DNA from: Pieris napi
Lineage: Eukaryota > Arthropoda > Insecta > Lepidoptera > Pieridae
Length of the DNA: 64,000 nt
Direction: 5' to 3'
Assembly (NCBI RefSeq): GCF_905475465.1
Contig: NC_062258.1
Location: 2,170,001 to 2,234,000 of the forward strand
A program made the position numbers and the translations under genes. Under the pieces are notes generated by a model, which searched no databases, was not told where the DNA came from, and saw nothing but the letters and a program-made list of their open reading frames with translations. This document shows positions 10,870-22,125 of the stretch, piece after piece (positions within the stretch are counted from its first letter, which is position 1; each line of letters starts with the position of its first letter).

Positions 10870-11090
10870 GTTCATTGACCCATGAGCCAGCAGATCAAGC
10901 GACGCAAATGGAAATGGATAGGCCATACACTCCGAAGGGATCCCAATTCCCAAGCAGGATTGGAACCCGCAAGGAAGGCGGACGCGATGAGGCTAAGAGA
11001 GGGCGGAGGATGGAGCGAGGTGAAAAGCGAGGCTCACAAACACGACGGAGACTCACTATGGTCCATCTAGGGGTTATAGGACGTTAAGTA
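10870..11090 (+). mobile_element. RTE-type LINE C-terminal fragment
   Basis: The frame starting near 10882 reads QQIKRRKWKWIGHTLRRDPN, the typical KWKWIGHTLRR signature of RTE/BovB-like ORF2 C-termini. After about 25 codons the similarity shifts frame (EAHKHDGDSLW). Truncated at both ends. Confidence 0.65.
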
Positions 11091-11564
11091 AGCCGTTGGC
11101 CCATGTCAGGGCAATTCAGACTTCGCGCTATTACCACCAGCATGCTGTTTGGTCTCCCCCTAACACTCCAGGGGATCCCTAACATCATGCTGGAGGTATT
11201 AGTGTTAGACGTAAGTTCTAAGTGAAGAAATAGAACACAAGAACATAGTGTCATCCCCTTAATAGAGACTAAGTTTTATTGGACACTTTAGGTTAAATAT
11301 CCTTTTTAGTAAACTAGATTTAAATTAGTTATTAGTCTTAAGTTAGGCTAGTAATGGTAAATGTAACAGTGAAGATTTATACGACAGCCAAACGATATAT
11401 CCGATTATTATTATCACATTCCACGTAGGGTAAACATTTAACAGGGAATTTGGTATGGGATGCTACTTGTGTAGACACGTTAGCCTCGTCTCACCTTCCT
11501 CATATTACTTATTAGCACAAAAGCTGGCGCGGCCGCAGAGCAGGCGGAAAATATAAAATTCTAT
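11091..11564. other. No gene seen
   Basis: Unannotated intergenic sequence; a short direct repeat around AACACTCCAGGGGATCCCTAAC and CTGGAGGTATTAGTGTTAGA (about 11160-11210) forms a weak stem. No coding frame. Confidence 0.35.
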
Positions 11565-11790
11565 GACTAAAGATTTAAGTTGCGGCCTGGTAGCTGACCC
11601 CAAAGCTGGAGGTTTCCTCAACGAATAAGTATCGCAATACAGCGAAGAATTGCCAGCGTTAAAGGTATATTGCCACAGGGACCAAACTTTTTAAATTTGT
11701 TTTAAATTTCTATTTTATAATTTTTATTGTATGTTATTACGTAGGTTAAGAATATTGTAAATACTGTTATTTTTTTATATTAAGGCACTC
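11565..11790 (+). repeat. LINE 3'-end repeat (FLNE...VSQYSEELPALK type)
   Basis: Translates in pieces as KDLSCGLVADPKAGGFLNE, stop, VSQYSEELPALK, then the GGGACCAAACTTTTT block and the TTACGTAGGTTAAGAATATT tail. Diverged copies lie at about 1335-1430 (-), 3180-3530 (+), 20455-20515 (-) and 22920-23000 (-). In related LINEs this region reads FLxQRISLAIQRGNAxxx; the identification is tentative. Confidence 0.5.
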
Positions 11791-11844
11791 TGATGCGAGC
11801 AGTGATCAAAAAGACTCCAAACTCCAAAATCGCATAACACGGGG

Positions 11845-12060
11845 TATTTTTTCGGATTATCTGCAGCTGAGTTTCATCAGACTATGTGGAACCAGCACAT
11901 AGAAGTATTTCCGAACCAATTCGACTTTGGTTTCTACAAGAAAAGAGCGTACGATATATTAAAAGGACGCACTCGCGGGCCCGAACATTAAGAGTGTCCA
12001 TGGGCGGCAATACCCCTTAACATTAGGTGAACCTCCAGCCCGTTTGCCCTCTGTAATATA
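11845..12060 (+). mobile_element. Jockey 3' fragment
   Basis: GCAGCTGAGTTTCATCAGAC, GAAGTATTTCCGAACCAATT, GAGTGTCCATGGGCGGCAAT and AGCCCGTTTGCCCTCTGTAA reproduce the Jockey C-terminal codon order with several internal deletions. Confidence 0.75.
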
Positions 12061-12673
12061 AAAAATTTTAATTACTTAGATTACGCCAAAATATAAAGCC
12101 TTCCTCTTTCTTTATAAGTGTTACGTTTACTTAACAAAAAATAGTCTTTTTGCATTTAAAAGTCTATTTACCGAAAGCTTTAGGCTATATTTATTTATTT
12201 ATTATCACCATATACATATATAATGCTATATCAACAGTATATGTTACAAGCTATCTTTTCGAAAATACATGACAATTACGTTGAAAATGAAAATGAAAAT
12301 GAAAAAATATTTATTCAATCACTTACAATGATAACAACATGTGGCTGGAGCCTCCATTTAAGTATGTATAATATACTTGTGTTTGGAGTATCCGCTCTTC
12401 CTAGGTACACTTAATTAGGTATGTAAGTTTAGACAAAAGGGAATAATATTACAAAAACAAAACAATATTTATACAAGTTAAAAGATGCATCGTGTATGAG
12501 TGATAAATTGAGGGGTGTTCGTTGTATTCAGTTAAGTGTATGTTGATGTGTGAGAGTGTAAGTGTGTGTGAGTGAGTGTGTATGAGGTATGTGTGTATAT
12601 GTCTGTATCATATGTTTGAGTGTGTGTGTTCTTTTAGAGTGTAAGATAAAAGTAGACTTTAGAATAGTAATTC

Positions 12674-15600
12674 TTAGATAATAGATTCAACTTCTTCATA
12701 GGTTTGAGTTTTTAACCAACAATTTATAGTTATTTTACATTTATATTTATTCATATTATATAGATTTAATTCCTTGTTTAATTTATTATATAAGTTAGCA
12801 GACTGGTAGCAGTACTGTCTATGAGCATATTTAGTTTTAAAAGTTGGTAAAGGTGCCACATTATGCCTTCTACGTCTGTTCAAAATACTAGGATCATATC
12901 CAATATGTCGATGGGTTCTAAGAGTAGTTTGCAGTACATACAACTTACGTACTGACAGAAGATCGCTAACCGCATATAACATTTCCGTAGGGAATCTGTA
13001 TGGCTTAAAATGGATAACTTTGAGTAGTGACCTTTGTGCTCTCTCCAGTTCCAGGAATTTTATTTTAATGGCACCACCCCAGGCCGGAATGCAGTATATT
13101 AATATTGACTGCGCAAGAGCAGTATAAATTTGTTTTAGGAGGGCCGAGTCAGCTACGTGTCTTAGATTTTTAAATAACCATATCGACGTAGGAAAGCATA
13201 TTTGCTGTAAGTAGACAAAATACCTAAAGTGACTTTTTACTGCCATTAGAATCAGAAAAAAAAACCGCATCGAATGTCCTGGGTCCTGTGCCTCTACGAT
13301 GAAAAAAAAATTACATACGCCGTTGAAAACGCCCGTACTTATATTTTTTTTAGCAAGATTAAATGCTGTATGTAGACCAAAATCCAGTCATTTTAGACAA
13401 TTTGTACTTACAGCAAAAGAAAATCTGCATTTTTTTCTTTACAAATACTTACTTCTTCCCATTTAAAAACTTAACGCTACTTACAGCATTTCTGCGGCGT
13501 GTGATTTTTACATTCGTTTACTTACAGCAGTTTTTTTTTTACCATTTACGACATTTTATTTCAAGCAAACATTACATTACCAAATGACCCACTGCATTTC
13601 TAGATCTAATCATAATTATAAACTAATCTTACATCTTGAATTGCAATTGAAAGTACCCAAATACATAAATGTACTGGCATACAGCATATTTACCGCCTGT
13701 AAATTGATAATATTTCCGCGCGTACATTTTTCTTCCTTAGTTACAGCGTTTTAAAGGTTTGTGATTTAAAAAACTGTTTGCTGTAACTAGCCAAACACGT
13801 AGTTATAGTAACTTTGGATAAAAAGTTTACATTGCAAATGGTGACTGGCAGTTAAATAAATATATGTTTCAAAAATGGTAGCAATATCATGGATAGGTTC
13901 GACACTATTAATTTTTTTCCAAAATTAATTAAGTTTTTTGGCTCTGGTGAACAATTGCAATATGTCTACTTACAGCAAATATGCTTTCCTACGTCGATAT
14001 GAGTTTTCTTACTCTAGCCATAACTAGCTCTATATGATCGCGCCATGATAGGCGTTGGTCTACCATAGTACCCAGGTATCTTACGCAGTTTTGCCGCTTA
14101 ATAAAATCGCATGAGCATATTATAGAATGAGGTGAGCCACAAGTATGTATTTGAATAGCAAACGTCGGAGGTGGTTGAGAGGAGTTATAATTGGAGAAGC
14201 ATACATAGTTAGTTTTAGAGGTATTGAGGGTCAAAAGGTTATCGCTGAGCCACTTAGCTATTCTTGCAAGGCCCTTTTGGGAATTATTTTTAACAGCCTC
14301 CCAGGTGTCAGCTACAAAAACGACAGCAGTGTCGTCAGCATAAGTGAACATTGTTCCCTCTTCTATATCCATGTTACATAAATTATTAATATATACAAGG
14401 AATAGAGTGGGCCCCAATACACTTCCTTGCGGAACTCCGAAGGTGATTTCACATTGTTCACTTTGGTGTTTTCCTATTTTTACACTCTGTTTTCGATTGC
14501 ATAAATAGTCTTTGAATAATTTCAAGGGAATTCCTCTTATACCTATTTTCTCCAACTTGTCGATAAGGTCTGTAATTGATACTGAGTCAAATGCCTTTTT
14601 CATATCCAAAAACACTGCAGCACATTTTTTGTTTTTATCCACAGCATTAGTAATAAGCGATGTGAGATCCAACACGGCATCTTCTGTCGATAAATCCCGT
14701 CTAAAGCCATATTGACTTGGGGAGAGGATATTAAATGTATTAAGGTAGTTCATTAAACGTTTATTAATTATTTTCTCCAGTATTTTGGCAATAGGTGGTA
14801 AAACAGAAATAGGCCTGTAATTGCTTATATCCGTTTTATCATCTCCTTTGTACACTGGGGTAACTACAGCGATTTTCAGTGCATCTGGAAAGACACCTTG
14901 AGCAAAGCATAGATTGATCAAATGAACAATAATAGGGACAATTATATCAGCAGTTAGCTTTAAGAATTGGGTAGGAATGCCATCCCAGCCTGGAGCACTA
15001 TTTGATTTTAACCCCATCAGGACATTAAGAACCTCATCATTGTCAGTATCTCTTAATACAAATGAAGTTAAGTGAGGATAATTCGAAGTAGTTTTGTCAG
15101 AACAATTGTATGCGGGTTGTTGTGCAAGGATACCTTCTGCTAGTGATTTGCCAACTTGGGTAAAATATTGATTACAATGATCTATAGACTCTTGTGCTGT
15201 TTCTTTACAGTGGAGCAGTTCGTAATTGTCGCTTTTATTTTTATTCCGATTTGTAATATTGTTGACAGTTTGCCATAATTTTTTTGAGTTGTTTTTATTT
15301 AGAATTAGTTGCTGTTTATTATAATTTCTTTTTAGGTTTCTGATTAATTTATTACAATAATTTCGATATCTACGGTAAGTTATTTTTAAAATTTCATTAT
15401 CAGGGTCTAATTTTAGCTTTTTCTGCATGTTATTCCTATTTCTGACACATCGTAGAATGCCCAAAGTCATCCATGGCTTAACTACACGATATTTGCATGT
15501 AATGATCTTAGTGACTGTATGTAAATCTAAGGTTTGTCTTATTTTACTTAGTAAGAGCTCTATAATCATGTTGGGGTTGTTTAATGAAGTTAAGTCAGCC

Positions 15601-16472
15601 ACCAATGTGCTATCTCTTAGAGTAGCTATCGCCTTATCGTAATCAATGAATGTTTTTGTCTTAGTGGAAGCACCTGACTTTGGTATATTGGAGAGCCTTA
15701 AGAATATGGTGGAGTGATCAGTGACAGAAGTATTTATTACATTTATATTTGCGGAATGTTTATTTTTGTCTAGTCTCAGCATAAAGTGATCCAGACAATT
15801 ACCATACCGTGTAGGTAGTACATGGCCAGGTAGCAAGCCGTGCATAGCCAGCATGTTTAAATAGTAAAGCCGGTTATTACGCTCCTGCTGCGGAGCATCA
15901 TTTCTGTCAATCAGGTTAATGTTAATATCCCCGGTTATAATTAAATTAATACAATTTTTCAAAGATGTTAAATGTCGGTCTAATGAGTCCGTGAAGGGCT
16001 CGGAATTAGTATGTGAAGGGGACCGGTATATTCCTAGCACGGTAACTCCACAAAATAAAATTTGGAGGCAGGATGCATGTGTTAGAATAATTTCTTTGAC
16101 ATTGACACTGTGTTTTCTAGAAACATAGATAACAACACCATCACATTGGTTTATATGGTTTGTAGTCGAATAAGAAGTGTAGTTCTCCATTTGGGGTATT
16201 GGTTTATCACTATCTATTCTACATTCAGTTAAAATTATCAAATCTGCTTCAAAATTAAGCTGGGCAAGGGTGAGTTGGAAATCATCTAACTTGCTGTATA
16301 CCGACACAATATTCTGAGAAATTATTTTTAAATCATTTTTATGAAATTTAGGGGATTGGTTACATATGTCATGAACATCACATAAGCTAGAATTAGCCAC
16401 CTCACTATTGTCAATTTCTGTTATCAATGAGATTACGTTATCCATAATTGGATGGAATTTTAAATAAACCAT
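12674..16472 (-). pseudogene. LINE ORF2 (endonuclease-reverse transcriptase) split by a TIR element
   Basis: From 16472 the frame encodes an AP-like endonuclease (LIILTEC, TGDININLID, VTDHSTIFLRL) and then a reverse transcriptase (DISNYRPISVLPPIAKILEK, AVFLDMKKAFDSV, GVPQGSVLGPTLFLVYINNL, FTYADDTAVVF). At 14000 the frame runs into a foreign insert and stops at 13989. It resumes, in the same frame, at 13180 with WLFKNLRHVADSALLKQIYT and ends at 12674. The insert is exactly bounded by a 4-bp duplication, so the interruption is a single transposition event. All catalytic motifs, including YADD, are retained in the upstream part. The frame at 16438-16809 spans the ORF1-ORF2 spacer and is not evidently coding. 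Confidence 0.85.
13184..13996. mobile_element. 813-bp non-autonomous TIR element inserted in LINE ORF2
   Basis: Perfect 34-bp terminal inverted repeats (13184-13217 and 13963-13996) start CGACGTAGGAAAGCATATTT. They are flanked by ATAT at 13180-13183 and 13997-14000, a 4-bp target duplication. The interior has no significant ORF. It contains at least seven copies, in both orientations, of a TACTTACAGCA-like motif (near 13204, 13365, 13407, 13478, 13518, 13679, 13779 and 13967), one of them within each inverted repeat. Such dispersed subterminal motifs are typical transposase-binding sites. The superfamily is not resolved: the 4-bp duplication excludes Tc1/mariner (TA) and piggyBac (TTAA). Confidence 0.9.
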
Positions 16473-16848
16473 TCATTTTATTAGCTTGTTGGTTATGAAG
16501 TGTGTTAAATAGTCTACTTATTATGAAAGTATCGCGTACTGATAATGTGTGAATATGTTTGGAGAAGGTGTGTGTGTAGTAGTGTAGGGCCGAATCCAAG
16601 CCTTTGTTAATAAAGTATTTATGTGTCTTGGTAGTAGTAATGAGTAATGTGTGTACAATCGGGAACAAAATTTGATAAAAGAATAACATAAGATATTTTA
16701 CTATGTAGTTAAAAAGATGTGGTTTGGGTGCTATTGGGGCAATATGTAAAACTAGTATGAAATAACATAATATGGTAAAACAAAAATATAAAATGGGCCG
16801 AGCAATCAAAGACAGAGAGAGATAACAAGGTTCAAGAATTAAGTCTAG

Positions 16849-17745
16849 TCATTGCTCTCCTAGTAGTTTTTGGACGATTGCTTCATTATTTATAGTGATA
16901 ATGGGTGAATTTTCAGATTTTCTGACGTAGACACGGCCATAGGAAGTCCAGCAAAACTTATAAGATTTTGATCTCATTAGATCTCTAGCAAGGAAGTACA
17001 GCCGAGCCCTGGAGGCGGTCAGCTGTTCTGCTACGTAGACAGGGATATTTTCTTGACCTTGTGATTTTAATCCTAGGTGTTTAGCTCGTAATTTATCCTT
17101 GTTCTTCAAGTTGTATGTTTTACAGGCCTGTAGAAACTTCATTTTTAATAAGGTAGTGCTTAATTCAACTATTATAGGGGAACTAGCATTTCCCTCCCTC
17201 TTAAATCTTATCCTGTAAATATCATTAATGTCTTTTTCACTCAACTGACAGTTGACTGATTTAGCCAACTCTAAGGTCATAATTATAAGGTCTTCTTTTG
17301 TTTCCTTATCAGCCTTGGGTGCATTTTTTATTTCAATGTTATTCTTCAATCTATCTCTTTTTAAGTCTTCTAGCTGTCCCTCCAAAATAGAAATATGTTC
17401 CTTGTCCTTTTTCCTTTCTATTTCGAGAAGTTCTAACTTCTTTTTAAGTTCTACATTCTGTTCAGCGAGGAAGGACATAGTTGTCTGGATATTTGTGTTT
17501 GTCTTACTTATTTCGGTAAGAGTGGATTCAAGCTTTTTGGAGCCACTTTCTTGCGATTTAAACATTGTTAAAATGAGTGTTTTTATCTCTTCTCTAAAAA
17601 CGTCAAATCGGTCCACATTCGTATCATCTTCTCTTCTTCTCTTGTTTCTCAAGGCCACATAGTTGGGAGGAGTGATTTGTTCCATTTCCATACCAATTTG
17701 ATCAATGGCAGATTCAGATAGTGACTTATCTCCAATAGGATTCAT
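16849..17745 (-). CDS. LINE ORF1 protein (coiled coil plus nucleic-acid-binding domain)
   Basis: An intact 298-codon frame starting at ATG 17745 (MNPIGDKSL). Residues about 75-145 are rich in Leu/Lys/Glu heptads (LAEQNVELKKKLELLEIERK) and should form a coiled coil for trimer-like assembly. Residues about 145-298 contain NDIYRIRFKR, SSPIIVELSTTLLKMKFLQA and a C-terminal GRVYVRKSENSP block, resembling the Baculo_FP-like/RRM-like region of insect LINE ORF1 proteins. The known role of this family is binding element RNA and acting as a chaperone during target-primed reverse transcription. It lies 376 bp upstream of ORF2 on the same strand. No inactivating change is visible. Confidence 0.8.
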   Translation of the reverse strand: MNPIGDKSLSESAIDQIGMEMEQITPPNYVALRNKRRREDDTNVDRFDVFREEIKTLILTMFKSQESGSKKLESTLTEISKTNTNIQTTMSFLAEQNVELKKKLELLEIERKKDKEHISILEGQLEDLKRDRLKNNIEIKNAPKADKETKEDLIIMTLELAKSVNCQLSEKDINDIYRIRFKREGNASSPIIVELSTTLLKMKFLQACKTYNLKNKDKLRAKHLGLKSQGQENIPVYVAEQLTASRARLYFLARDLMRSKSYKFCWTSYGRVYVRKSENSPIITINNEAIVQKLLGEQ

Positions 17746-18607
17746 CCTTTATTATAATGAGTTTAACAGTTGTCTATTCGATAGTACAAGCAGATGTTTG
17801 CAAAAAATGTGAATGCACTAAACAATGGAATGTCCGATAAGAAGTTCCCGATGGCTCAAGGTAAATAGGCCAATAGATAATTAGTGGGCGTGGCCACAGT
17901 CACCTGTTGCAATCAGCGCGGGCGCAGGACGCAGGTAGTGGTGGTAAGCGGGGCACGAGTGTGACGCTGGTAGGGATGTGGGCGTGGCGTAAATTCACAG
18001 CTTTAGGGGATTCGATAAGATTAATATTGAGTGGGATCAATACCTTCGATAGTGGGGTGATCGGGCGCAGTACCAGGAGCGCACGTAGTAATTAGATGGT
18101 TGCTTGACTACACTTCACTTTGTTTATGTTCTCCTAGTAGACAGTTATATTTATTTTTCGATTTGAATTTATTAAAATTAAAATACAAATAAAAATAAAG
18201 CACTCAGCACGTCTACACCTTATGGCGATCCGGGGGGAAGAGGCGTTACAAATAATAAAAATATTACACTTCCAAATTCAGATTTTCCTTGTAATTTTTT
18301 TGCTTATTGTTACAAACAGCGGATTAGGTACCAGAAAGGCACATATTTTTTTTATTGATCTGCCCACTACGCGAATACCTAAACTATAAATCAATATTTT
18401 AAACAACCAATGAGAGGTGAGCTCCACAGGTGGGCAGGTATCCGCCATTTTGTTCTCCCGGCCCCTTCCGTGAGTAACATTAATTCAAACCAATTTTAAA
18501 TTGTACGATGCTGTTAATAAGGCGAAAAGCAAATTTCAAAAAGTGCCTTTAATGGTAGAGTATTTAGACCATACATTTTGACAAGTTATAAATAACTTTT
18601 CACTTAT

Positions 18608-18748
18608 AATACCACAAGAGCTTCAAAATTATCGGGTATTTCCCGATAGGTTCGTTGCAAACAATTAATATAGTCGTCATGACGACTATATTTGTTTGCA
18701 GGGAACCTTGAGGGAAATGCCCGATAATTTTGAAGCTCGTGTGGTATT
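18608..18748. mobile_element. 141-bp near-perfect palindrome (foldback MITE)
   Basis: The left arm starts AATACCACAAGAGCTTCAAA and the right arm is its complement with a few mismatches. The centre is a perfect GTCGTCATGACGAC palindrome at about 18673-18688. Non-coding, and consistent with a very short foldback element able to extrude a cruciform. Confidence 0.7.
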
Positions 18749-18753
18749 CGGGG

Positions 18754-18984
18754 GATTATTTTTCCGACCCAAATGTCGGCCAATAGAATTGCACCATGAG
18801 ACGAAATGTACAGTTAACAAATAAGAATTTCATAATGAATAAAACAACTACTTAATACTTTTCTTGAAGCAACGACCAGAGAAAATTTTCACAAAAAATT
18901 GTCAGTATAATACCATGTAGGTTGTACCACGTGACGTCGAATGGTGCAATTCTATGGGCCGATATTTGGGTCGGAAAAATAATC
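18754..18984. mobile_element. 231-bp MITE with 44-bp inverted repeats
   Basis: Inverted repeats at 18754-18797 and 18941-18984 begin GATTATTTTTCCGACCCAAA and differ at only two positions. The interior is AT-rich and non-coding. It abuts the 18608-18748 palindrome, and both contain or adjoin ATACCA(C/T)-type sequence. A clear target duplication was not found. Confidence 0.75.
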
Positions 18985-19640
18985 AGTATAATACCGTGTA
19001 GTAGTGCTTAGCAAGAATACTAGAAATTACAAAACTCCAGCCATAGACAAAGCTTATAAATGTCCAATTCCAATCAGTAATGATAAATATAAAGATTTTA
19101 TTAGTCTATGCAGAATGCAGATCATCAATAATACCTGCGAAATACCATAACTTTTTCAGTTAAACTCATGGACGTAATATTACCGATGACGGCAATGAGT
19201 CTGACTGAATGAATAATTGTGTAAAAGGTTGTTTTTTTTTTCATATTTTTACTTGCTTTATTGTTTATTATTTTTATCTCGGAAGAATGTGTGAGAATTT
19301 ATTCATTTTAATAAATGTCGTTTTTTTTGTAATTATATACTTATCATAGATATGAGAATGATTGTGATACTTAAACATGATTACTGTTTAAGTTTTAGGT
19401 TAGTAATTTACCAAAACTTTAATTTATGTTTTATTAAAATTTTAATTTATTCCATCCACATAGAGTTTACACTATAGCGTCTGCTTAGTCTCTAAGAGTA
19501 ATAAATGAAAACTATTGATAACATTTTCTTAATATAAGTATCACGTAGAATAAAGAAAGTACGACCAATTAGGCTGTGTTTGTGTTAGGCATCCTTATAA
19601 TCCGTCAAAATATTACTCAGTAAGTTGATATAACATGATG
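18985..19640. other. No intact gene; faint transposon-protein trace
   Basis: About 19055-19150 reads KCPIPISNDKYKDFISLC followed by a stop, reminiscent of the C-terminal end of multi-copy insect transposon proteins (PISSEKxKDLxSLC). Too short to assign. The rest is AT-rich and featureless. Confidence 0.25.
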
Positions 19641-19649
19641 GTAAAGTAA

Positions 19650-19935
19650 CTAGACATAGACATAGACATAACATTTATTACAAACGAAAACACACACACA
19701 TAAACACACAAAATAACAATACTTAAAGAAAAAAATAAAATAAGACAAACAAAAACAATAAAAATTAAAAATTAAAATTAAAAAATCCCTTTGCCATTCG
19801 GTTCGCTTCCAGTGTGCGATGTGTGTGTACTGTGGTTGTAATTGGCCCTGGCTCAGCATTACGTATATGCTGAGGAGCAAAAAGTTCCACAGCGCTGGTC
19901 ATTCTGCCAGAGACCACAGCAGCTAGTTTGAGCCT
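19650..19935 (-). repeat. LINE 3'-end repeat, second copy
   Basis: The - strand contains CTGTGGTCTCTGGCAGAATG, ACCAGCGCTGTGGAACTTTT and an A-rich 3' part, ending in tandem ATGTCT units (19650-19665). Homologous to 1485-1770, and better preserved. Confidence 0.55.
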
Positions 19936-20900
19936 CTAATAAAATAAAATAAATAATAATAATACCAAGTAGAAAATAATAATATTAAAGTTAGAAGTGT
20001 GAGTAATGAAGATCGTGTGTAACGGTGTATAATAAATAAAATAAAATTAAAAGTTAAAAATAAGAATAATTGTAAATAAGAAGATATTTTTTGTTTTTGT
20101 TTTTCAGGTTAACTCTCGTATTTCCTTCAAGGAATAATGTTGGATATGTGATTGTGTTAACTCCAATGTAAAACAAAGCATGTGATTTTTTCTAGAAAAC
20201 TGTATAATTTAATGTTATTATTTCTATTTTGTTTCGAAACAAACGCTTTTGTTTGCTTGTATGCCAATTTTCGTAATAACAGAACATAAATTAAAAAAGT
20301 TATGACAGAAAAAGTAACATGATAATTTGAAATGGCTGCCCTGTAAAGTTTACTATTTGTCAGATCCGTCACTATTCTACGACTATGACGATATATGTAT
20401 TAATATAATAATTAACAATAAATTAATAGAAAATTAAAACAAATTTAAATTTTGATCCCGGTGCTAGACTTTTAATGGAATTTCCTCTCTGTATTGCGAT
20501 ACTTATTCTAATAAGCACTAATAGTTAATCAAATTAATTTACTCTAAGTAGACTTTGATTATGTCAAAATCAAAAATCGATAAATTAATTCAAATCAAAT
20601 TAAAACACTCTATATCGCTTTCTAAATCTTTTAATAAGAAATAAAATATTATTATCTCTGGATCTACTTGATAATTCTTTTAGCTAGAGAAATCCACGTT
20701 ATTTATCTTATTCACTGTATTAACCCAATGAAAAACCTGTCGTGGTAGTCGAATTGGCAATTCCTTAAGAACGCTGCATTAATCTTGGGGAAGGTGAGTT
20801 GTAATCCAGGTGACGCTTGTGGAGTTGTAGGGGATTATCTCTGGACCTGGTGAAGCGATTTTAAAAATTCTTTCTTTCTTTTCTAAACGTCTAAACTACA
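19936..20900. other. No gene; AT-rich
   Basis: 20455-20515 carries the TTTCCTCTCTGTATTGCGAT block of the LINE 3'-end family described at 11565-11790. No coding sequence is recognised. Confidence 0.4.
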
Positions 20901-20904
20901 CTAA

Positions 20905-21110
20905 GATTTCATTGAATAGGCTTGAAAGCAGGATTTGAAAAATTCTTTCACCGTTAGAACCCTACTATGATGAACATAGACTGTGGAATATTTTCAAGGT
21001 GTGAAAAAGACCAATAAAGATTCCTATATGCTGGGAAAACTATTGAAAACAGAGCTATATAGACAAGACAACAAACAGAGATATACTACAGTTTTATAGA
21101 AGACATCTTC
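20905..21110 (+). repeat. Interspersed repeat with CTACAGTTTTATAGA end, second copy
   Basis: TTTCATTGAATAGG, GATTTGAAAAATTC, CCAATAAAGATTCCTATATG and CTACAGTTTTATAGAAGACA match 9337-9530 in order. Ends directly against a SINE fragment at 21113. Confidence 0.5.
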
Positions 21111-21112
21111 AG

Positions 21113-21210
21113 CGTGTCTCTCATTCCTGAGGTCGTAGAATCCCGGCTGGGCACCAATGACTCTCTATGTGCGCATTTAACATTCGCTTGTACGAAGGAA
21201 AACATCGAGC
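21113..21210 (+). mobile_element. SINE fragment
   Basis: CAGCGTGTCTCTCATTCCTG, GAGGTCGTAGAATCCCGG, GCACCAATGACTCTCTATGT and GTACGAAGGAAAACATCG: head and upstream body only. Confidence 0.75.
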
Positions 21211-21539
21211 TACCAAATGAATGCGGGTGGAACCGTTATCACAGCTAGTTTACAATAAAAACATCAAGATGATAACATCAAAATCGTCCTCAACCATTAA
21301 TCACAGTAGTAAAAGTTGGAGAAAAAAAATCCCCTTATTTCGATTAGTCGAAGTTTGGCGATAAACATAAATTTACAATAATAGGCTGTATGCGGAAACT
21401 GGAGAATGGCGCCCGACTGGCTGGCGCCTTGGTAGGGGGACTATGTAGTGGAGTATTCTTGTACAAATCTTATTCCGTATAGAAAATCAAAATAATATAA
21501 CGTAAACTTAACAAAGGAGAAGAAAAAATTGTAAAATTG

Positions 21540-22125
21540 TGGCAGCGAAGATTTTAATGGTTAGACAATATACTACAGACTTTTTTGGAAATAAACACCG
21601 ACCACACCACATCATGCACAACACAAACCCACCAAGCTACCCAAGGAACGCACTTTCTTCTCCCAACGCTTGTTCTCCTTCAGAGGCTCTTTCTTTAACC
21701 ACTTTCTTGATTTATACATTCACGAACAAAATTTCTTATGTCAAATGGAAGACTACAGAAGAGCCCACGACACAGGGAGTCCTCGTGGTGGCTGGTGCAC
21801 TTTTGAAGGAACGATTTTTCATTTTCCCTTATTTTTTAAAAGTTATATCCAGAGGTATGTTGCAATAACGGTTACTGTAATGCTAAATGGTTAACAACGT
21901 GTGTTGTAAATAACTTTAAACACTTTTGTAGATATTGATGTCTTCTATAAAACTGTAATACATTGCTCTATTGTGAAGTTTCCGCAACATATAGGAATCT
22001 TTATTGGTCTTTTTCACACTTAAAACTATCTTAATTTAAAACTCGTACTTTTTTGAAATATATAGCCTATGATCATCATAGTAACAGATTTAAAGTCTGT
22101 TCAATGATGAAAATCTTTCTTCTAC
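21540..22125 (-). repeat. Composite of two unclassified repeats
   Basis: On the - strand, 22125-21940 matches the CTACAGTTTTATAGA family and 21900-21540 matches the 48540-48660 repeat (AAGAAAGTGGTTAAAGAAAG, GCCTCTGA.GGAGAA, GAAAGTGCGTTCC). Their adjacency in one orientation suggests that both may be parts of one larger unrecognised element. Confidence 0.45.

Larger units (their letters stand above)
12283..18245 (-). mobile_element. Near-complete CR1/Jockey-group LINE carrying a nested insertion
   Basis: Read on the - strand: a 5' UTR from about 18245, ORF1 (17745-16849), a spacer of about 370 bp, ORF2 (16472 to 12674, split by the insertion at 13184-13996), a 3' UTR rich in GTGTGAG-type sequence, and a 3' end TTGAATAAATATTTTTT followed by four CATTTT units at 12283-12306. 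Without the insertion the element is about 5.15 kb, a normal full length for this group. The 5' boundary is placed by the last GGATCGCCATAAGGTG-containing non-AT-rich sequence and is approximate. The clade (CR1/Daphne-like) is judged only from domain order. Confidence 0.75.

Noticed and set aside
16438..16809. 123-codon frame between LINE ORF1 and ORF2
   Set aside because: Low-complexity, hydrophobic and His/Thr-rich translation of an AT-rich spacer; no domain and no known counterpart in this LINE group.
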